Below are positions 30,890 to 39,180 of a stretch of DNA of 44,816 bases, in pieces. The DNA lies in NCBI RefSeq assembly GCF_024128855.1, contig NZ_JAMYDV010000022.1, forward strand, positions 1 to 44,816. The letters run 5' to 3'. Source of the stretch: Rhodovulum tesquicola. GTDB lineage: Bacteria; Pseudomonadota; Alphaproteobacteria; Rhodobacterales; Rhodobacteraceae. The position numbers and the translations under genes are program-made. Under the pieces are notes generated by a model that was not told the origin of the DNA, ran no database searches, and saw only the letters and a list, made by a program, of their open reading frames with translations. How positions within the stretch are numbered: the first letter of the stretch is position 1; every line of letters starts with the position of its first letter.

Positions 30890-31904
30890 GGCATTCCTGC
30901 GCCTCACCGCCAAAGACCGACTGGATGCTCTTGGCGTCGCAGCCGATCGGCTTGGTCGGCCAGCCCACCTCCTCGAAAAGGACGTCTGGGTGGTCTGGGC
31001 GATCCAGCAACTGTTTGGATCGCCCGTCGGCACAAACCTCGTCTTCAAGGGTGGCACCTCTCTGTCGAAGGCCTACCAGGTCATTGACCGGTTTTCCGAG
31101 GATGTGGATCTGACATTTGATATCCGGGCGCTGATCCCGGATTTGCTCGAGGGCCGTGAAGATGCCATGCCCGCCACATCCAGCGAAGAGCGGCGCTGGT
31201 CGAAGCGTGTCCGACAGGCTTTGCCAGAATGGGTGGCCGGGACCATCCAGCCGATCCTGCAGCAGGCGATTGATCGGGACGGGATCGATGCCGGCCTTCG
31301 GATTGACGGCGACAAGCTGTTCATCGACTACCCGCACCTCGCCCAAGGCACGGGATACGTTTCTCCGAGCGTGATGCTGGAATTTGGCGCGCGTTCTACC
31401 GGAGAGCCGGCATCAGCGCGAGACATTGTCTGTGACGCAGCGGGGGCCGTTGACGGCCTTGAGTTTCCGACTGCTCGCCCGCGCGTGATGCATGCAGAAC
31501 GGACCTTCTGGGAAAAGGCAACGGCGATCCACGTGTTCTGTTTGCAGAGCCGTATGCGAGGGGATCGCTTTTCCAGACACTGGCATGATGTCGCCCGGTT
31601 GGACGCAGCGGGCATCGCCGCTGCGGCCATCGAAGATCGCGCACTTGGGACCGCTGTCGCAAAGCACAAGGCGATGTTCTTTGCAGAGAAGGCAGCGGAT
31701 GCCACATGGATCGATTACGGCGCCGCAACCTCTGGGCATCTACAACTGGTCCCGGGCGGCGATGCTCTCAAGGCTCTCGCCGACGATTATCGCCGGATGG
31801 TCGAGGACGGCCTGCTTGCATCAACACCAGAGCCCTTTGGCGACTTGATGGACCGCTGCGCGGACATCGCGCGCAAGGCCAATGCAGCGTTCAAGCCTGA
31901 CTGA
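30882..31904 (+). CDS. abiEii: AbiEii-type nucleotidyltransferase toxin
   Basis: A 340-aa protein of the AbiEii/MenA nucleotidyltransferase family. The diagnostic motif LVFKGGTSLSKAYQVIDRFS is followed by EDVDLTFD, the catalytic Asp pair, and later MLEFGARSTGEP and ERTFWEKATAIHV. Such toxins transfer nucleotides to RNA targets and can stop growth, giving phage resistance or plasmid stabilisation. The antitoxin gene is directly upstream (8-bp overlap). All motifs are present, so the pair is probably active. Confidence 0.88.
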   Translation: MAEAFLRLTAKDRLDALGVAADRLGRPAHLLEKDVWVVWAIQQLFGSPVGTNLVFKGGTSLSKAYQVIDRFSEDVDLTFDIRALIPDLLEGREDAMPATSSEERRWSKRVRQALPEWVAGTIQPILQQAIDRDGIDAGLRIDGDKLFIDYPHLAQGTGYVSPSVMLEFGARSTGEPASARDIVCDAAGAVDGLEFPTARPRVMHAERTFWEKATAIHVFCLQSRMRGDRFSRHWHDVARLDAAGIAAAAIEDRALGTAVAKHKAMFFAEKAADATWIDYGAATSGHLQLVPGGDALKALADDYRRMVEDGLLASTPEPFGDLMDRCADIARKANAAFKPD

Positions 31905-31926
31905 CCATCTTTTCGGAAGATTCCCG

Positions 31927-32223
31927 TTACTTGTTCCCGTCGATCCACTTCGACATGAGCCCCTTGTTGCGGAAGCACTCATCCGGCACGGCGCGCCGTT
32001 TGATCCGGGCGAGTTTCTCTGCGAAGGCCACCTGCTTGGACGTGGGCAGCCGGTCCATGTCGGATACTGGTTTCAGCCGGGCCTGTGCCTCGATCCAGGC
32101 ACTCAGGGACCGGCGGTCCTGCTGCACCTCCCACGGCAGGAGGGTCTGGTTGCGCAGGGCGAGAGACCGCGCATAGGCGATCTGCTTGGGTGTTGCGGGC
32201 AGGGCGTGCGTGGTGCTGTCCAT
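31927..32223 (-). CDS. Small protein with two copies of a KQ-A helical motif
   Basis: A 98-aa protein, opposite in strand to the rest of the module, with GGGAG (minus strand) 8 nt before the ATG. It contains two related units: PATPKQIAYARSLALRNQTL with LPWEVQQDRRSLSAWIEAQ, and LPTSKQVAFAEKLARIKRR with VPDECFRNKGLMSKWIDGN. Each has P-T-x-KQ-hydrophobic-A-Y/F-A followed by a basic helix and a S-x-WI ending, so the gene arose by internal duplication. Function unknown; the basic helices suggest nucleic-acid or protein contact. Confidence 0.72.
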   Translation of the reverse strand: MDSTTHALPATPKQIAYARSLALRNQTLLPWEVQQDRRSLSAWIEAQARLKPVSDMDRLPTSKQVAFAEKLARIKRRAVPDECFRNKGLMSKWIDGNK

Positions 32224-32332
32224 CGGGAAACTCCCTTTCTGGCTTGGGCTTCAATATAGAACATAAGGGGAACATAATCAAGCCAAGCGTCCGGGTTGCG
32301 CCGGTTCGAGAGGAAAAGGGGGGCGGGGAAAG
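32224..32332. promoter_or_regulatory. Divergent intergenic region before the helicase gene
   Basis: An AT-rich segment (about 32251-32283) between the minus-strand 98-aa gene and the plus-strand helicase contains TATATT-like and CATAAT-like hexamers on both strands. It is the likely site of the two divergent promoters; I cannot define start points. Confidence 0.35.
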
Positions 32333-32376
32333 ATCAGGCCTGAGGGTGCCCGAGAGAGGGTGCCCGATCCTGATCC
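32333..32376 (+). promoter_or_regulatory. Two-part leader hairpin of the helicase gene
   Basis: Outer stem GATCAGG (32333-32339) with CCTGATC (32370-32376), 7 bp and perfect. Inner stem GGGTGCCC (32345-32352) with GGGTGCCC (32359-32366), 8 bp with two G-U pairs. Loop GAGAGA. CCGGAG lies 15 nt further on, before the ATG at 32401. Layout matches the leaders of the DUF932 and parB-like genes with different stem sequences. Confidence 0.65.
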
Positions 32377-32400
32377 TGTCCCTCATTCCGGAGTTTCCCC

Positions 32401-35400
32401 ATGACCTATCTCGCCCCTGTTGCGCCTCCCGTTCCTGTTCCATCTCGCGATCCCGCGTCCGCGATCCTCGCTGTCGCCGAAGCGCTGCAGCCCGATCTGG
32501 CACAGGGGTTCCAGATCGACGCGGTGCGCCTGCGGCTTGAGATGGAGCGCGCCTTTTGCGGCTCCGATGCCGATGGCGCGTGGGACTGGAAGCTTGCCTA
32601 TGAGGCGGGCGAGGTGGCGCTGGTCCTCTTCCTGCGGAAGTTCGGCCGCGCGCTGCTCGCCCGGGCGGGCTCGCCCGCTGCCCTGCTGCCGATCCTTACC
32701 AAGGTCGCGGGCCTGTTGCCCACGCATACGCGGCGCTCGGAGGAGATGGAGCGGTTCCAGCAATTCAGCACACCGCTGCCCATGGGTCTCGCGGCCCTCG
32801 CCGGGGCGCAGATCACGCCCCGAGACCTCGTCCTCGAACCCTCGGCCGGGACCGGACTTCTGGCGATCCTCGGCGAGATCGCAGGTGGCGGTCTCGCGCT
32901 GAACGAGCTGGCCGATACCCGCGCCGATCTTCTGCGCCTCCTCTTTCCGGGGCGTCCCGTGTCCACGTTCGACGCCGCGCAGATCGATGATCATCTGGAC
33001 GCGGGCTTTCGCCCGAGCGTTATCCTGATGAACCCGCCCTTCTCGGCTCTGGCCAATGTCGATGGTCGGACGACCGAGGCGACGGCCCGGCATCTGCGCT
33101 CGGCGCTTGCGCGGCTCGCTCCTGGCGGGCGGCTCGTCGCCATCACCGGAGCCGGCTTCGCGCCCGATGCGCCCGCCTGGGCGGACGGTTTCGCCCGCCT
33201 GACCGAGTCTGCTCATCTGATCTTCACCGGTGCTGTGTCCGGCACCGCCTTTGCCAAACATGGCACCAGCTTTGAAACCCGTATCTCGGTCTTTGACAAA
33301 TGCCGCGGTGGAGAGGCGGGCGGCATCGCCGCCGATCTGGCGCGCCCGATATCGCCGGATGTGGCCAGCCTTCTGTCGCTGATCACCACCCATATCCCCC
33401 CGCGCCTCGAGTTGGAGCCTGCTGACCCAGTAGGGCCGGGCCGCTCTTCCCCCTTCCCGGGAAATCCTGCCCGTACCACGCGCACGGCCATCAGCACATC
33501 GCGCGCTGCGCCAGCAACACCCACCACCACTGGCGCGCAGATCGAGGCCGCGGACCTCACCTACAGCCTGCGGGATGCAACCGAGGCCAGTGCCAGCGCG
33601 CGCCTTTCGGATGCCATTTATGAGAACTTCAGTCTGCAGGCCATCCACATCCCCGGCGCGGCACCACACCCGACCAAGCTGGTGCAGTCGGCCGCCATGG
33701 CCTCGGTCGCGCCCCCGAAACCGACCTACCACCCCAAGCTGCCCTCCGCCGTCCTGCGCGACGGCCTGCTGTCTGATGCCCAACTGGAGACGGTCATCTA
33801 TGCGGGCGAAGCGCATGGCGCCTATCTCGCGGGGTCGTGGTCTGTCGATGAAACCGGCGACATGGTCTCGGCCGCACCGGAGGATGCCGCTGACGCTGTC
33901 CGCTTCCGTCGTGGGTTTTTCCTTGGCGACGGCACCGGGGCGGGCAAGGGCCGGCAGTCGGCCGGGATCCTGCTCGACAACTGGTGCCAGGGCCGCCGCA
34001 AGGCGCTGTGGATCTCGAAAAGCGACAAGCTGCTGGAAGATGCGCAGCGCGACTGGTCGGCCCTTGGCCAGGAGCGGCTGCTGGTCACGCCGCTCTCGCG
34101 CTTCGCGCAAGGCCGCGACATCCCGCTGACCGAAGGCATCCTCTTCACCACCTATGCCACGCTGCGCTCGGAGGAACGCGGCGCCAAGAAATCCCGCGTC
34201 GATCAGATCGTCGACTGGCTGGGGGCGGATTTCGACGGGGTGATCCTGTTCGATGAAAGCCATGCCATGGCGAATGCCGCCGGGTCGAAGGGCGAGCGCG
34301 GCGACACGGAAGCCTCGCAGCAAGGCAGGGCGGGCCTGCGACTGCAGCACAAGCTGCCCAATGCCCGCGTGGTCTATGTCTCTGCCACGGGGGCGACGAC
34401 GGTCCACAACCTCGCCTATGCTCAGCGCCTCGGGCTTTGGGGCGGGGAGGACTTTCCGTTCGCAACGCGGGCGGAATTCGTACAGGCCATCGAGGCGGGG
34501 GGTGTCGCCGCGATGGAGGTTCTGGCCCGCGACCTGCGGTCCCTTGGCCTCTACACTGCCCGGTCGCTGTCCTATGACGGCGTCGAATACGAGATGCTGG
34601 AACATGCGCTGACCCCCGCGCAGCGTGGCATCTACGATGCCTATGCCGAGGCCTTCGCCATCATCCACAACAACCTCGCCGCCGCCATGGAGGCCGCGAA
34701 CATCACGGGCGACAGCGGCACGCTGAACCGCCAGGCCAAGTCTGCCGCACGCTCGGCTTTCGAATCCGCCAAGCAGCGCTTCTTCGGCCATCTGCTGACC
34801 AGCATGAAAACCCCTACGCTGATCGCCGCCATCGAAGCTGATCTCGCAGCGGGTCACGCCTCCGTCATCCAGATCGTCTCCACCGGCGAGGCGCTGATGG
34901 AACGCCGCCTGTCGGAAATCCCGACCGAAGAGTGGAACGACATCCGCGTCGACATCACGCCTCGGGAATATGTCCTAGATTACCTCGCCCATTCCTTCCC
35001 GGTGCAGCTCTACGAGCCCTTCACCGATAGCGAGGGCAATCTCTCGTCCCGACCCGTGGTCCGTGGCGGCCAGCCCATCGAATGCCGCGAAGCCGCCCGC
35101 AGGCGGGACGCGCTGATCGAGAAGCTGGCATCACTTCCGCCCGTGGCCGGGTCGCTGGATCAGATTGTCCAGCGCTTCGGCACCGATCTCGTGGCCGAGG
35201 TCACAGGCCGGTCGCGCCGCATCGTACGAAAGGGCGAGGGTCCTGCGGCGCGCCTCGTCGTGGAAAGCCGCGCGGGGTCTGCCAACCTCGCGGAAACCGC
35301 CGCCTTCATGGACGACCAGAAGCGCATCCTGGTCTTCTCGGATGCCGGGGGGACGGGGCGCAGCTATCACGCCGATCTCGGGTCGAGGAACCAGCGCCTG

Positions 35401-36759
35401 CGCGTCCACTACCTTCTGGAGCCCGGGTGGAAGGCCGACGCGGCCATTCAAGGCCTCGGGCGTACCAACCGCACCAACCAGGCGCAGCCGCCGCTCTTCC
35501 GTCCCGTGGCCACCGATGTGAAGGCGGAGAAGCGTTTCCTCTCGACCATCGCGCGCCGCCTCGACACGCTCGGCGCGATCACGCGCGGCCAGCGTCAGAC
35601 CGGGGGTCAGGGTCTCTTCCGCCCGGAGGACAACCTCGAGTCCCCCTATGCCCGCGATGCCCTGCGCCAGCTCTACCGCCGCCTCTATCGCGGCGATGTG
35701 GCGGGCTGCTCGCTTGCGGCCTTCGAGGATGCGACGGGGCTCAGCCTGACCGACGACACTGGTCTGAAGGACGACCTGCCGCCGATCACGACCTTCCTCA
35801 ATCGCCTGCTGGCGCTGACGATCGACATGCAGGCCGTGCTCTTCTCGGCCTTCGAGGAACTGCTCGATGCGCGGATCGAGGGGGCCATCGCCGCCGGGGC
35901 CTATGACCTCGGGCTCGAGACGCTGCGCGCCGAGAGCTTCCGCATCACCGACGCCCGGGTGATCTATACCCATCCCGGCTCCGGCGCCGAAACCCAGCTG
36001 CTGACCATCGCGGAGAAGCGGCGCAACACGCCGACCTCGCTCGCCGATGCGCTCGACTGGCTCGACGATCCGAAGGCGCGCCTGCTGGTCAACAGCCGCT
36101 CCGGCCGGGCCGCGGTGCAGGTTCCCGCCACCAGCCTGATGCTGGACGACGGCACCATTGAACCTCGCCTGCGCCTGATCCGACCCACCGAGGCCAGCAC
36201 GGTTCCGGCCAGGATCATGGAGGACACGCATTGGCTGGAGGCCGACCGCGCGGCGTTCGATGCCGCCTGGACCGCGGAACTGGCCGAGGTGCCGGAGTTC
36301 AGCGAGTCCACGCTGCATATCGTGTCGGGGCTGCTGCTGCCGATCTGGAAGCAGCTCCCGCAGGATGAAACCCGGGTCTACCGGCTGCAGACCGACGACG
36401 GCCAGCGCCTCATCGGCCGCCGCGTCTCGCCCGCCTGGGTCGCGACCACGCTGGCAGATGACGCGCCGAAGCTCAGTGCAGCGCAGGTCCATGCCCTTGT
36501 TCTTGAGGGCAAGACGGTCGTGCGGTTGGCTGAAGGGATGGAACTCCACCGGTCCCGCGTCATGGGCGTCAACCGGATCGAGCTGTCCGGCTTCACCGAG
36601 GCCGCCAAAGACCGGCTCAAGGCCGATGGCTTCTTCTCGGAGATCATCAGCTGGAAGCTGCGGCTGTTCTGTCCGACCGACCCTACCGGCATCGCTGTGC
36701 TGGATCGCCTGCTTGCACGTTGTCCTGTGACGGGACTACATGAACGCGGAGGGTGTTGA
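32401..36759 (+). CDS. Methyltransferase and strawberry-notch-type helicase fusion
   Basis: A 1452-aa protein. Residues about 130-310 form an adenine-methyltransferase-like domain: LVLEPSAGTGLLAILGEIAG (SAM site) and ILMNPPFS near residue 210 (catalytic NPPF). From about 450 an SF2 helicase follows: FFLGDGTGAGKGRQSAGILL (Walker A region, about 509-520), LFDESHAMAN (motif II, about 617) and YVSATGATTVHNL (motif III). The C-terminal helicase domain has LVFSDAGGTGRSYHADLGSR and QGLGRTNRTNQAQPP (motif VI, about 1020), the mark of the strawberry-notch family. Such giant proteins are widespread on phages and plasmids of alphaproteobacteria; modification of incoming DNA or anti-restriction is suspected but not shown. 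CGGAG precedes the ATG. Confidence 0.9.
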   Translation: MTYLAPVAPPVPVPSRDPASAILAVAEALQPDLAQGFQIDAVRLRLEMERAFCGSDADGAWDWKLAYEAGEVALVLFLRKFGRALLARAGSPAALLPILTKVAGLLPTHTRRSEEMERFQQFSTPLPMGLAALAGAQITPRDLVLEPSAGTGLLAILGEIAGGGLALNELADTRADLLRLLFPGRPVSTFDAAQIDDHLDAGFRPSVILMNPPFSALANVDGRTTEATARHLRSALARLAPGGRLVAITGAGFAPDAPAWADGFARLTESAHLIFTGAVSGTAFAKHGTSFETRISVFDKCRGGEAGGIAADLARPISPDVASLLSLITTHIPPRLELEPADPVGPGRSSPFPGNPARTTRTAISTSRAAPATPTTTGAQIEAADLTYSLRDATEASASARLSDAIYENFSLQAIHIPGAAPHPTKLVQSAAMASVAPPKPTYHPKLPSAVLRDGLLSDAQLETVIYAGEAHGAYLAGSWSVDETGDMVSAAPEDAADAVRFRRGFFLGDGTGAGKGRQSAGILLDNWCQGRRKALWISKSDKLLEDAQRDWSALGQERLLVTPLSRFAQGRDIPLTEGILFTTYATLRSEERGAKKSRVDQIVDWLGADFDGVILFDESHAMANAAGSKGERGDTEASQQGRAGLRLQHKLPNARVVYVSATGATTVHNLAYAQRLGLWGGEDFPFATRAEFVQAIEAGGVAAMEVLARDLRSLGLYTARSLSYDGVEYEMLEHALTPAQRGIYDAYAEAFAIIHNNLAAAMEAANITGDSGTLNRQAKSAARSAFESAKQRFFGHLLTSMKTPTLIAAIEADLAAGHASVIQIVSTGEALMERRLSEIPTEEWNDIRVDITPREYVLDYLAHSFPVQLYEPFTDSEGNLSSRPVVRGGQPIECREAARRRDALIEKLASLPPVAGSLDQIVQRFGTDLVAEVTGRSRRIVRKGEGPAARLVVESRAGSANLAETAAFMDDQKRILVFSDAGGTGRSYHADLGSRNQRLRVHYLLEPGWKADAAIQGLGRTNRTNQAQPPLFRPVATDVKAEKRFLSTIARRLDTLGAITRGQRQTGGQGLFRPEDNLESPYARDALRQLYRRLYRGDVAGCSLAAFEDATGLSLTDDTGLKDDLPPITTFLNRLLALTIDMQAVLFSAFEELLDARIEGAIAAGAYDLGLETLRAESFRITDARVIYTHPGSGAETQLLTIAEKRRNTPTSLADALDWLDDPKARLLVNSRSGRAAVQVPATSLMLDDGTIEPRLRLIRPTEASTVPARIMEDTHWLEADRAAFDAAWTAELAEVPEFSESTLHIVSGLLLPIWKQLPQDETRVYRLQTDDGQRLIGRRVSPAWVATTLADDAPKLSAAQVHALVLEGKTVVRLAEGMELHRSRVMGVNRIELSGFTEAAKDRLKADGFFSEIISWKLRLFCPTDPTGIAVLDRLLARCPVTGLHERGGC

Positions 36760-36762
36760 GCC

Positions 36763-37794
36763 ATGTATTCTGAGACCGAAGATGTAATCCGCGCTCTGGC
36801 GGAGAATGCCGAGGGCGTGTGTCGCGCCTACCTTCCCGCCGGACGGCGGGAAGGGTCCTACTGGATCGTTGGCGATCTGCAGAACAACCCTGGACGGTCG
36901 CTCTTCGTGCGGCTGACCGGGCCTGCATCAGGGCCGGGTGCTGCCGGCAAGTTCGCCGACGCCGCCACGGGAGAGCATGGCGATCTTCTCGACATCATCC
37001 GCGAGCGGACCGGCATCTCCCGCTTTCCCGACCTTCTGGCCGAGGCCCGGGCGCATCTCGGTCGTCCGCAGCCGGTCCTCCCGGACGTGCCAGTGCCGAA
37101 GAAGTCCAAGGCCCCCGGTGGCACGCCAGCGGCAGCGGCGCGCCTCTTTGCGGCTTCGGTCCTGATCGCAGGCACGCTTGCTGACATCTACCTCCGTTCG
37201 CGGGGCGTCACCCAAGGTGGCACCATGAGCGCCCTGCGCTTCCACCCGAAGTGCTGGCATCGGGATGAGGGCCAGACCCGAAGCGTCCCCAGACCGGCGC
37301 TGATCGCGGCGGTCACCGATGGGGCAGGGGTCTTGCAGGGCGTGCACCGCACCTGGCTGGCGCCGGACGGACAGGGGAAAGCAGATGTCGAGACGCAGCG
37401 GCGTGCCATGGGTCACCTCCTGGGCAATGCCGTCAGGCTCACCCCACATGACGACATCCTCGTTGTTGGCGAGGGCATCGAGACCATGCTGTCCCTGGTT
37501 GAGGCAGTGCCCGGCCTTCCCGTCTGGGCTGCGCTCTCGTCCGGTCACCTCGGGGCCGTCCTGCTGCCGGAGGGGGTGCAGCGCCTCTACATCGCCATCG
37601 ACCGCGATCCGGCCGGGCAGCGCGCGGCGGAGAGGTTGAACGCCAGAGCCCTTGAGGCCGGGATTGCCGTGCGGGTGCTGGAACCACGGCTCGGGGATTT
37701 CAACGATGATCTCCGGGCGAACGGCAAAGAGGCGCTGCGCCAGCATCTGGCAGGTCAGATCGGGCCCGAGGATCGGCATCGCCTGTTGGGCTGA
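36763..37794 (+). CDS. Toprim-domain protein (primase-like, DUF7146-like)
   Basis: A 343-aa protein. The N-terminal half has WIVGDLQNNPGRSLFVRL, GKFADAATGEHGDLLDII and LFAASVLIAGTLADIYLRSR, parts of phage/plasmid primase-like proteins. The C-terminal Toprim fold has the Glu motif ILVVGEGIETMLSLVEA and the DxD motif LYIAIDRDPAGQRAAERL. Similar proteins make primers or act in topology control on mobile elements. It starts 3 bp after the helicase gene, so the two form an operon; with SSB it suggests self-sufficient complementary-strand synthesis after transfer, which is inference. Confidence 0.88.
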   Translation: MYSETEDVIRALAENAEGVCRAYLPAGRREGSYWIVGDLQNNPGRSLFVRLTGPASGPGAAGKFADAATGEHGDLLDIIRERTGISRFPDLLAEARAHLGRPQPVLPDVPVPKKSKAPGGTPAAAARLFAASVLIAGTLADIYLRSRGVTQGGTMSALRFHPKCWHRDEGQTRSVPRPALIAAVTDGAGVLQGVHRTWLAPDGQGKADVETQRRAMGHLLGNAVRLTPHDDILVVGEGIETMLSLVEAVPGLPVWAALSSGHLGAVLLPEGVQRLYIAIDRDPAGQRAAERLNARALEAGIAVRVLEPRLGDFNDDLRANGKEALRQHLAGQIGPEDRHRLLG

Positions 37795-37934
37795 GTTACG
37801 TCGCGCAAGGGGCGGCCCGGGAGTGCGGGGCGGTGGTCACGGATTTCTATCGTGGCTGTGGATCGTCGCTTTGCCTCTTCCCGGGCAATCTCATCCACCC
37901 GTCACCCACACGGCCTTCAAGAGATGGGCAGGCG
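37795..37934. other. Non-coding stretch after the Toprim gene
   Basis: 140 nt with no gene. It precedes the nested inverted-repeat element and may contain the promoter of that element or of the DUF2493 gene; I see no clear consensus. Confidence 0.35.
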
Positions 37935-38094
37935 GCCGTCAAAGGTGCCGCCCCTTCAAGGACGGGGGGCGACTGATTTCCGCCGACGGGGACGAGCCCC
38001 GCCTTTGCATCGCGAGGCAAATCAGCCGCCCCCCGTCCTCCTCCACATGCGTTCCGGCCCCGAAAGGGGGTGAAGGGGCGTCCCCCGCGACGGC
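37935..38094. repeat. Nested inverted-repeat element of about 160 nt, probable structured RNA or MITE
   Basis: From outside in: GCCGTC (37935-37940) with GACGGC (38089-38094); CGCCCCTTCA (37949-37958) with TGAAGGGGCG (38071-38080), perfect; a 21-bp stem (37959-37979 with 38019-38039) with a single mismatch. Inside the 21-bp stem are CGGGG/CCCCG (37987-37991, 37997-38001) and GCCT/AGGC (38001-38004, 38015-38018). On the right, CCCC-GAAA-GGGG (38058-38069) forms a tetraloop hairpin. The result is a long stem with branch points. No frame is conserved through it. It lies 68 nt before the DUF2493 start and could be a leader RNA, a small RNA, a single-strand initiation site or a degenerate transposable element. 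Confidence 0.65.
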
Positions 38095-38161
38095 ATCCGC
38101 AGCCCATGAAGGCCGCGCGGGATGACGCGCGGACGAGTTGAGGCCCGGAGGCAAGAAACCG

Positions 38162-39094
38162 ATGACGATCCACACCCACGACGACGCGTATGAACCCGCC
38201 CACACCGCATCCCAGACCGCCCATGCGCTCGACGAGCTGCAGCTCTATGGCTACCGCCCCTTTGACGAGCCCGATCCGCGCCCGATGCCCGACGGTCAGC
38301 GCCTCGCGGTCGCCGTCGCCGACATCTTCGATGCCCTCGTCGCGACCCTGGAAGACACCCGCATGGAACCCGACCTCGAAGAGGTGCTCTGGGGCCAGGT
38401 CAACCTCTTCCACCGCGCGACGGCCCGGATCGAGCGGTCGCTCGATGAAAATGAACAGGCGCAGCGCCGCCTCCAACGCGAGCAGGACGGCTCCGAGGTG
38501 AAATCCGTCGAACTAGAGCGCCTGACGGCCGAAGGCCTGACGTTGATCGAACGGCGGAACTGCATGGACATGATGCGCGATCACGCAGCGACCGAGTTCG
38601 TCCATCACACGGGATCGACCTGGCGCCCCCGCACCGGCTCGATGGTGAACCGCCAGCACATGACCGCAGCGCTGATCGACAGCCGCGACTTCTTGGCCGC
38701 CAAGCGCCGCGCGGAAACCGAGGTGATGCTGCCCGCAGGCCCCAAGGTCGCCCTCACCGGTGGGACCGACTTCAACGATCACCGCCTGATCTGGGGCAAG
38801 CTCGATCAGGTCCGCACCAAACATCCCGACATGGTCCTTCTGCACGGGGGAAGCCCCAAGGGTGCCGAACTCATCGCCGCCAAATGGGCCGAGTCCCGGG
38901 GCGTGACGCAGGTGGCCTTCAAGCCCGACTGGACCAAGCATGCCAAGGCTGCCCCCTTCAAGCGCAACGATGCCATGCTGGACGTGCTGCCTGTGGGCGT
39001 CCTCGTCTTCCCGGGCAATGGAATCCAGGAGAACCTCGCCGACAAGGCCAAGAAGCTCGGCATCCCGGTCATGAAGTTCGAGAAGGGGGCGTGA
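38162..39094 (+). CDS. DUF2493 / YpsA-related SLOG-domain protein
   Basis: A 310-aa protein. The C-terminal 115 residues form a SLOG fold: PKVALTGGTDFNDHRLIWGK (nucleotide loop), DMVLLHGGSPKGAELIAAKW and VLVFPGNGIQENLADKAKKL. The N-terminal 190 residues are helical and acidic, with an HDDAYEP start and a coiled-coil-like LDENEQAQRRLQREQDGSEV. SLOG proteins bind nucleotides or their derivatives and are often linked to defence or DNA uptake; no substrate is known here. CCGGAGG lies 10 nt upstream of the ATG. An intrinsic terminator begins inside its last codons. Confidence 0.88.
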   Translation: MTIHTHDDAYEPAHTASQTAHALDELQLYGYRPFDEPDPRPMPDGQRLAVAVADIFDALVATLEDTRMEPDLEEVLWGQVNLFHRATARIERSLDENEQAQRRLQREQDGSEVKSVELERLTAEGLTLIERRNCMDMMRDHAATEFVHHTGSTWRPRTGSMVNRQHMTAALIDSRDFLAAKRRAETEVMLPAGPKVALTGGTDFNDHRLIWGKLDQVRTKHPDMVLLHGGSPKGAELIAAKWAESRGVTQVAFKPDWTKHAKAAPFKRNDAMLDVLPVGVLVFPGNGIQENLADKAKKLGIPVMKFEKGA

Positions 39095-39104
39095 GCCCCC
39101 TTTT
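39085..39104 (+). terminator. Intrinsic terminator overlapping the DUF2493 stop codon
   Basis: GGGGGC (39085-39090), loop GTGA, GCCCCC (39095-39100), then TTTT. The stop TGA (39092-39094) lies in the loop, so the hairpin's left arm is coding. A second hairpin TTCCCC/GGGGAA follows at once. Confidence 0.75.
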
Positions 39105-39123
39105 CCCCTTCGCGGGGAAATCG

Positions 39124-39147
39124 AGGTGGAAGCGCAGACTTCCACCT
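39124..39147 (+). promoter_or_regulatory. Hairpin between DUF2493 and WGR genes
   Basis: AGGTGGAAG (39124-39132) pairs exactly with CTTCCACCT (39139-39147). It has no T-run, ends 33 nt before the WGR start and may be a leader element or a bidirectional 3'-end structure. Confidence 0.4.
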
Positions 39148-39180
39148 GATATTGTGGCAAAAACCTTACCCGATCACTAC

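Noticed and set aside
32383..34857. An 824-aa minus-strand frame opposite the helicase gene
   Set aside because: Shadow of the plus-strand helicase, whose motifs are unmistakable; no recognisable domain in the minus frame.
39085..39147. Series of hairpins after DUF2493 as a CRISPR-like array
   Set aside because: The hairpins have different sequences and there is no repeat-spacer periodicity anywhere in the window.
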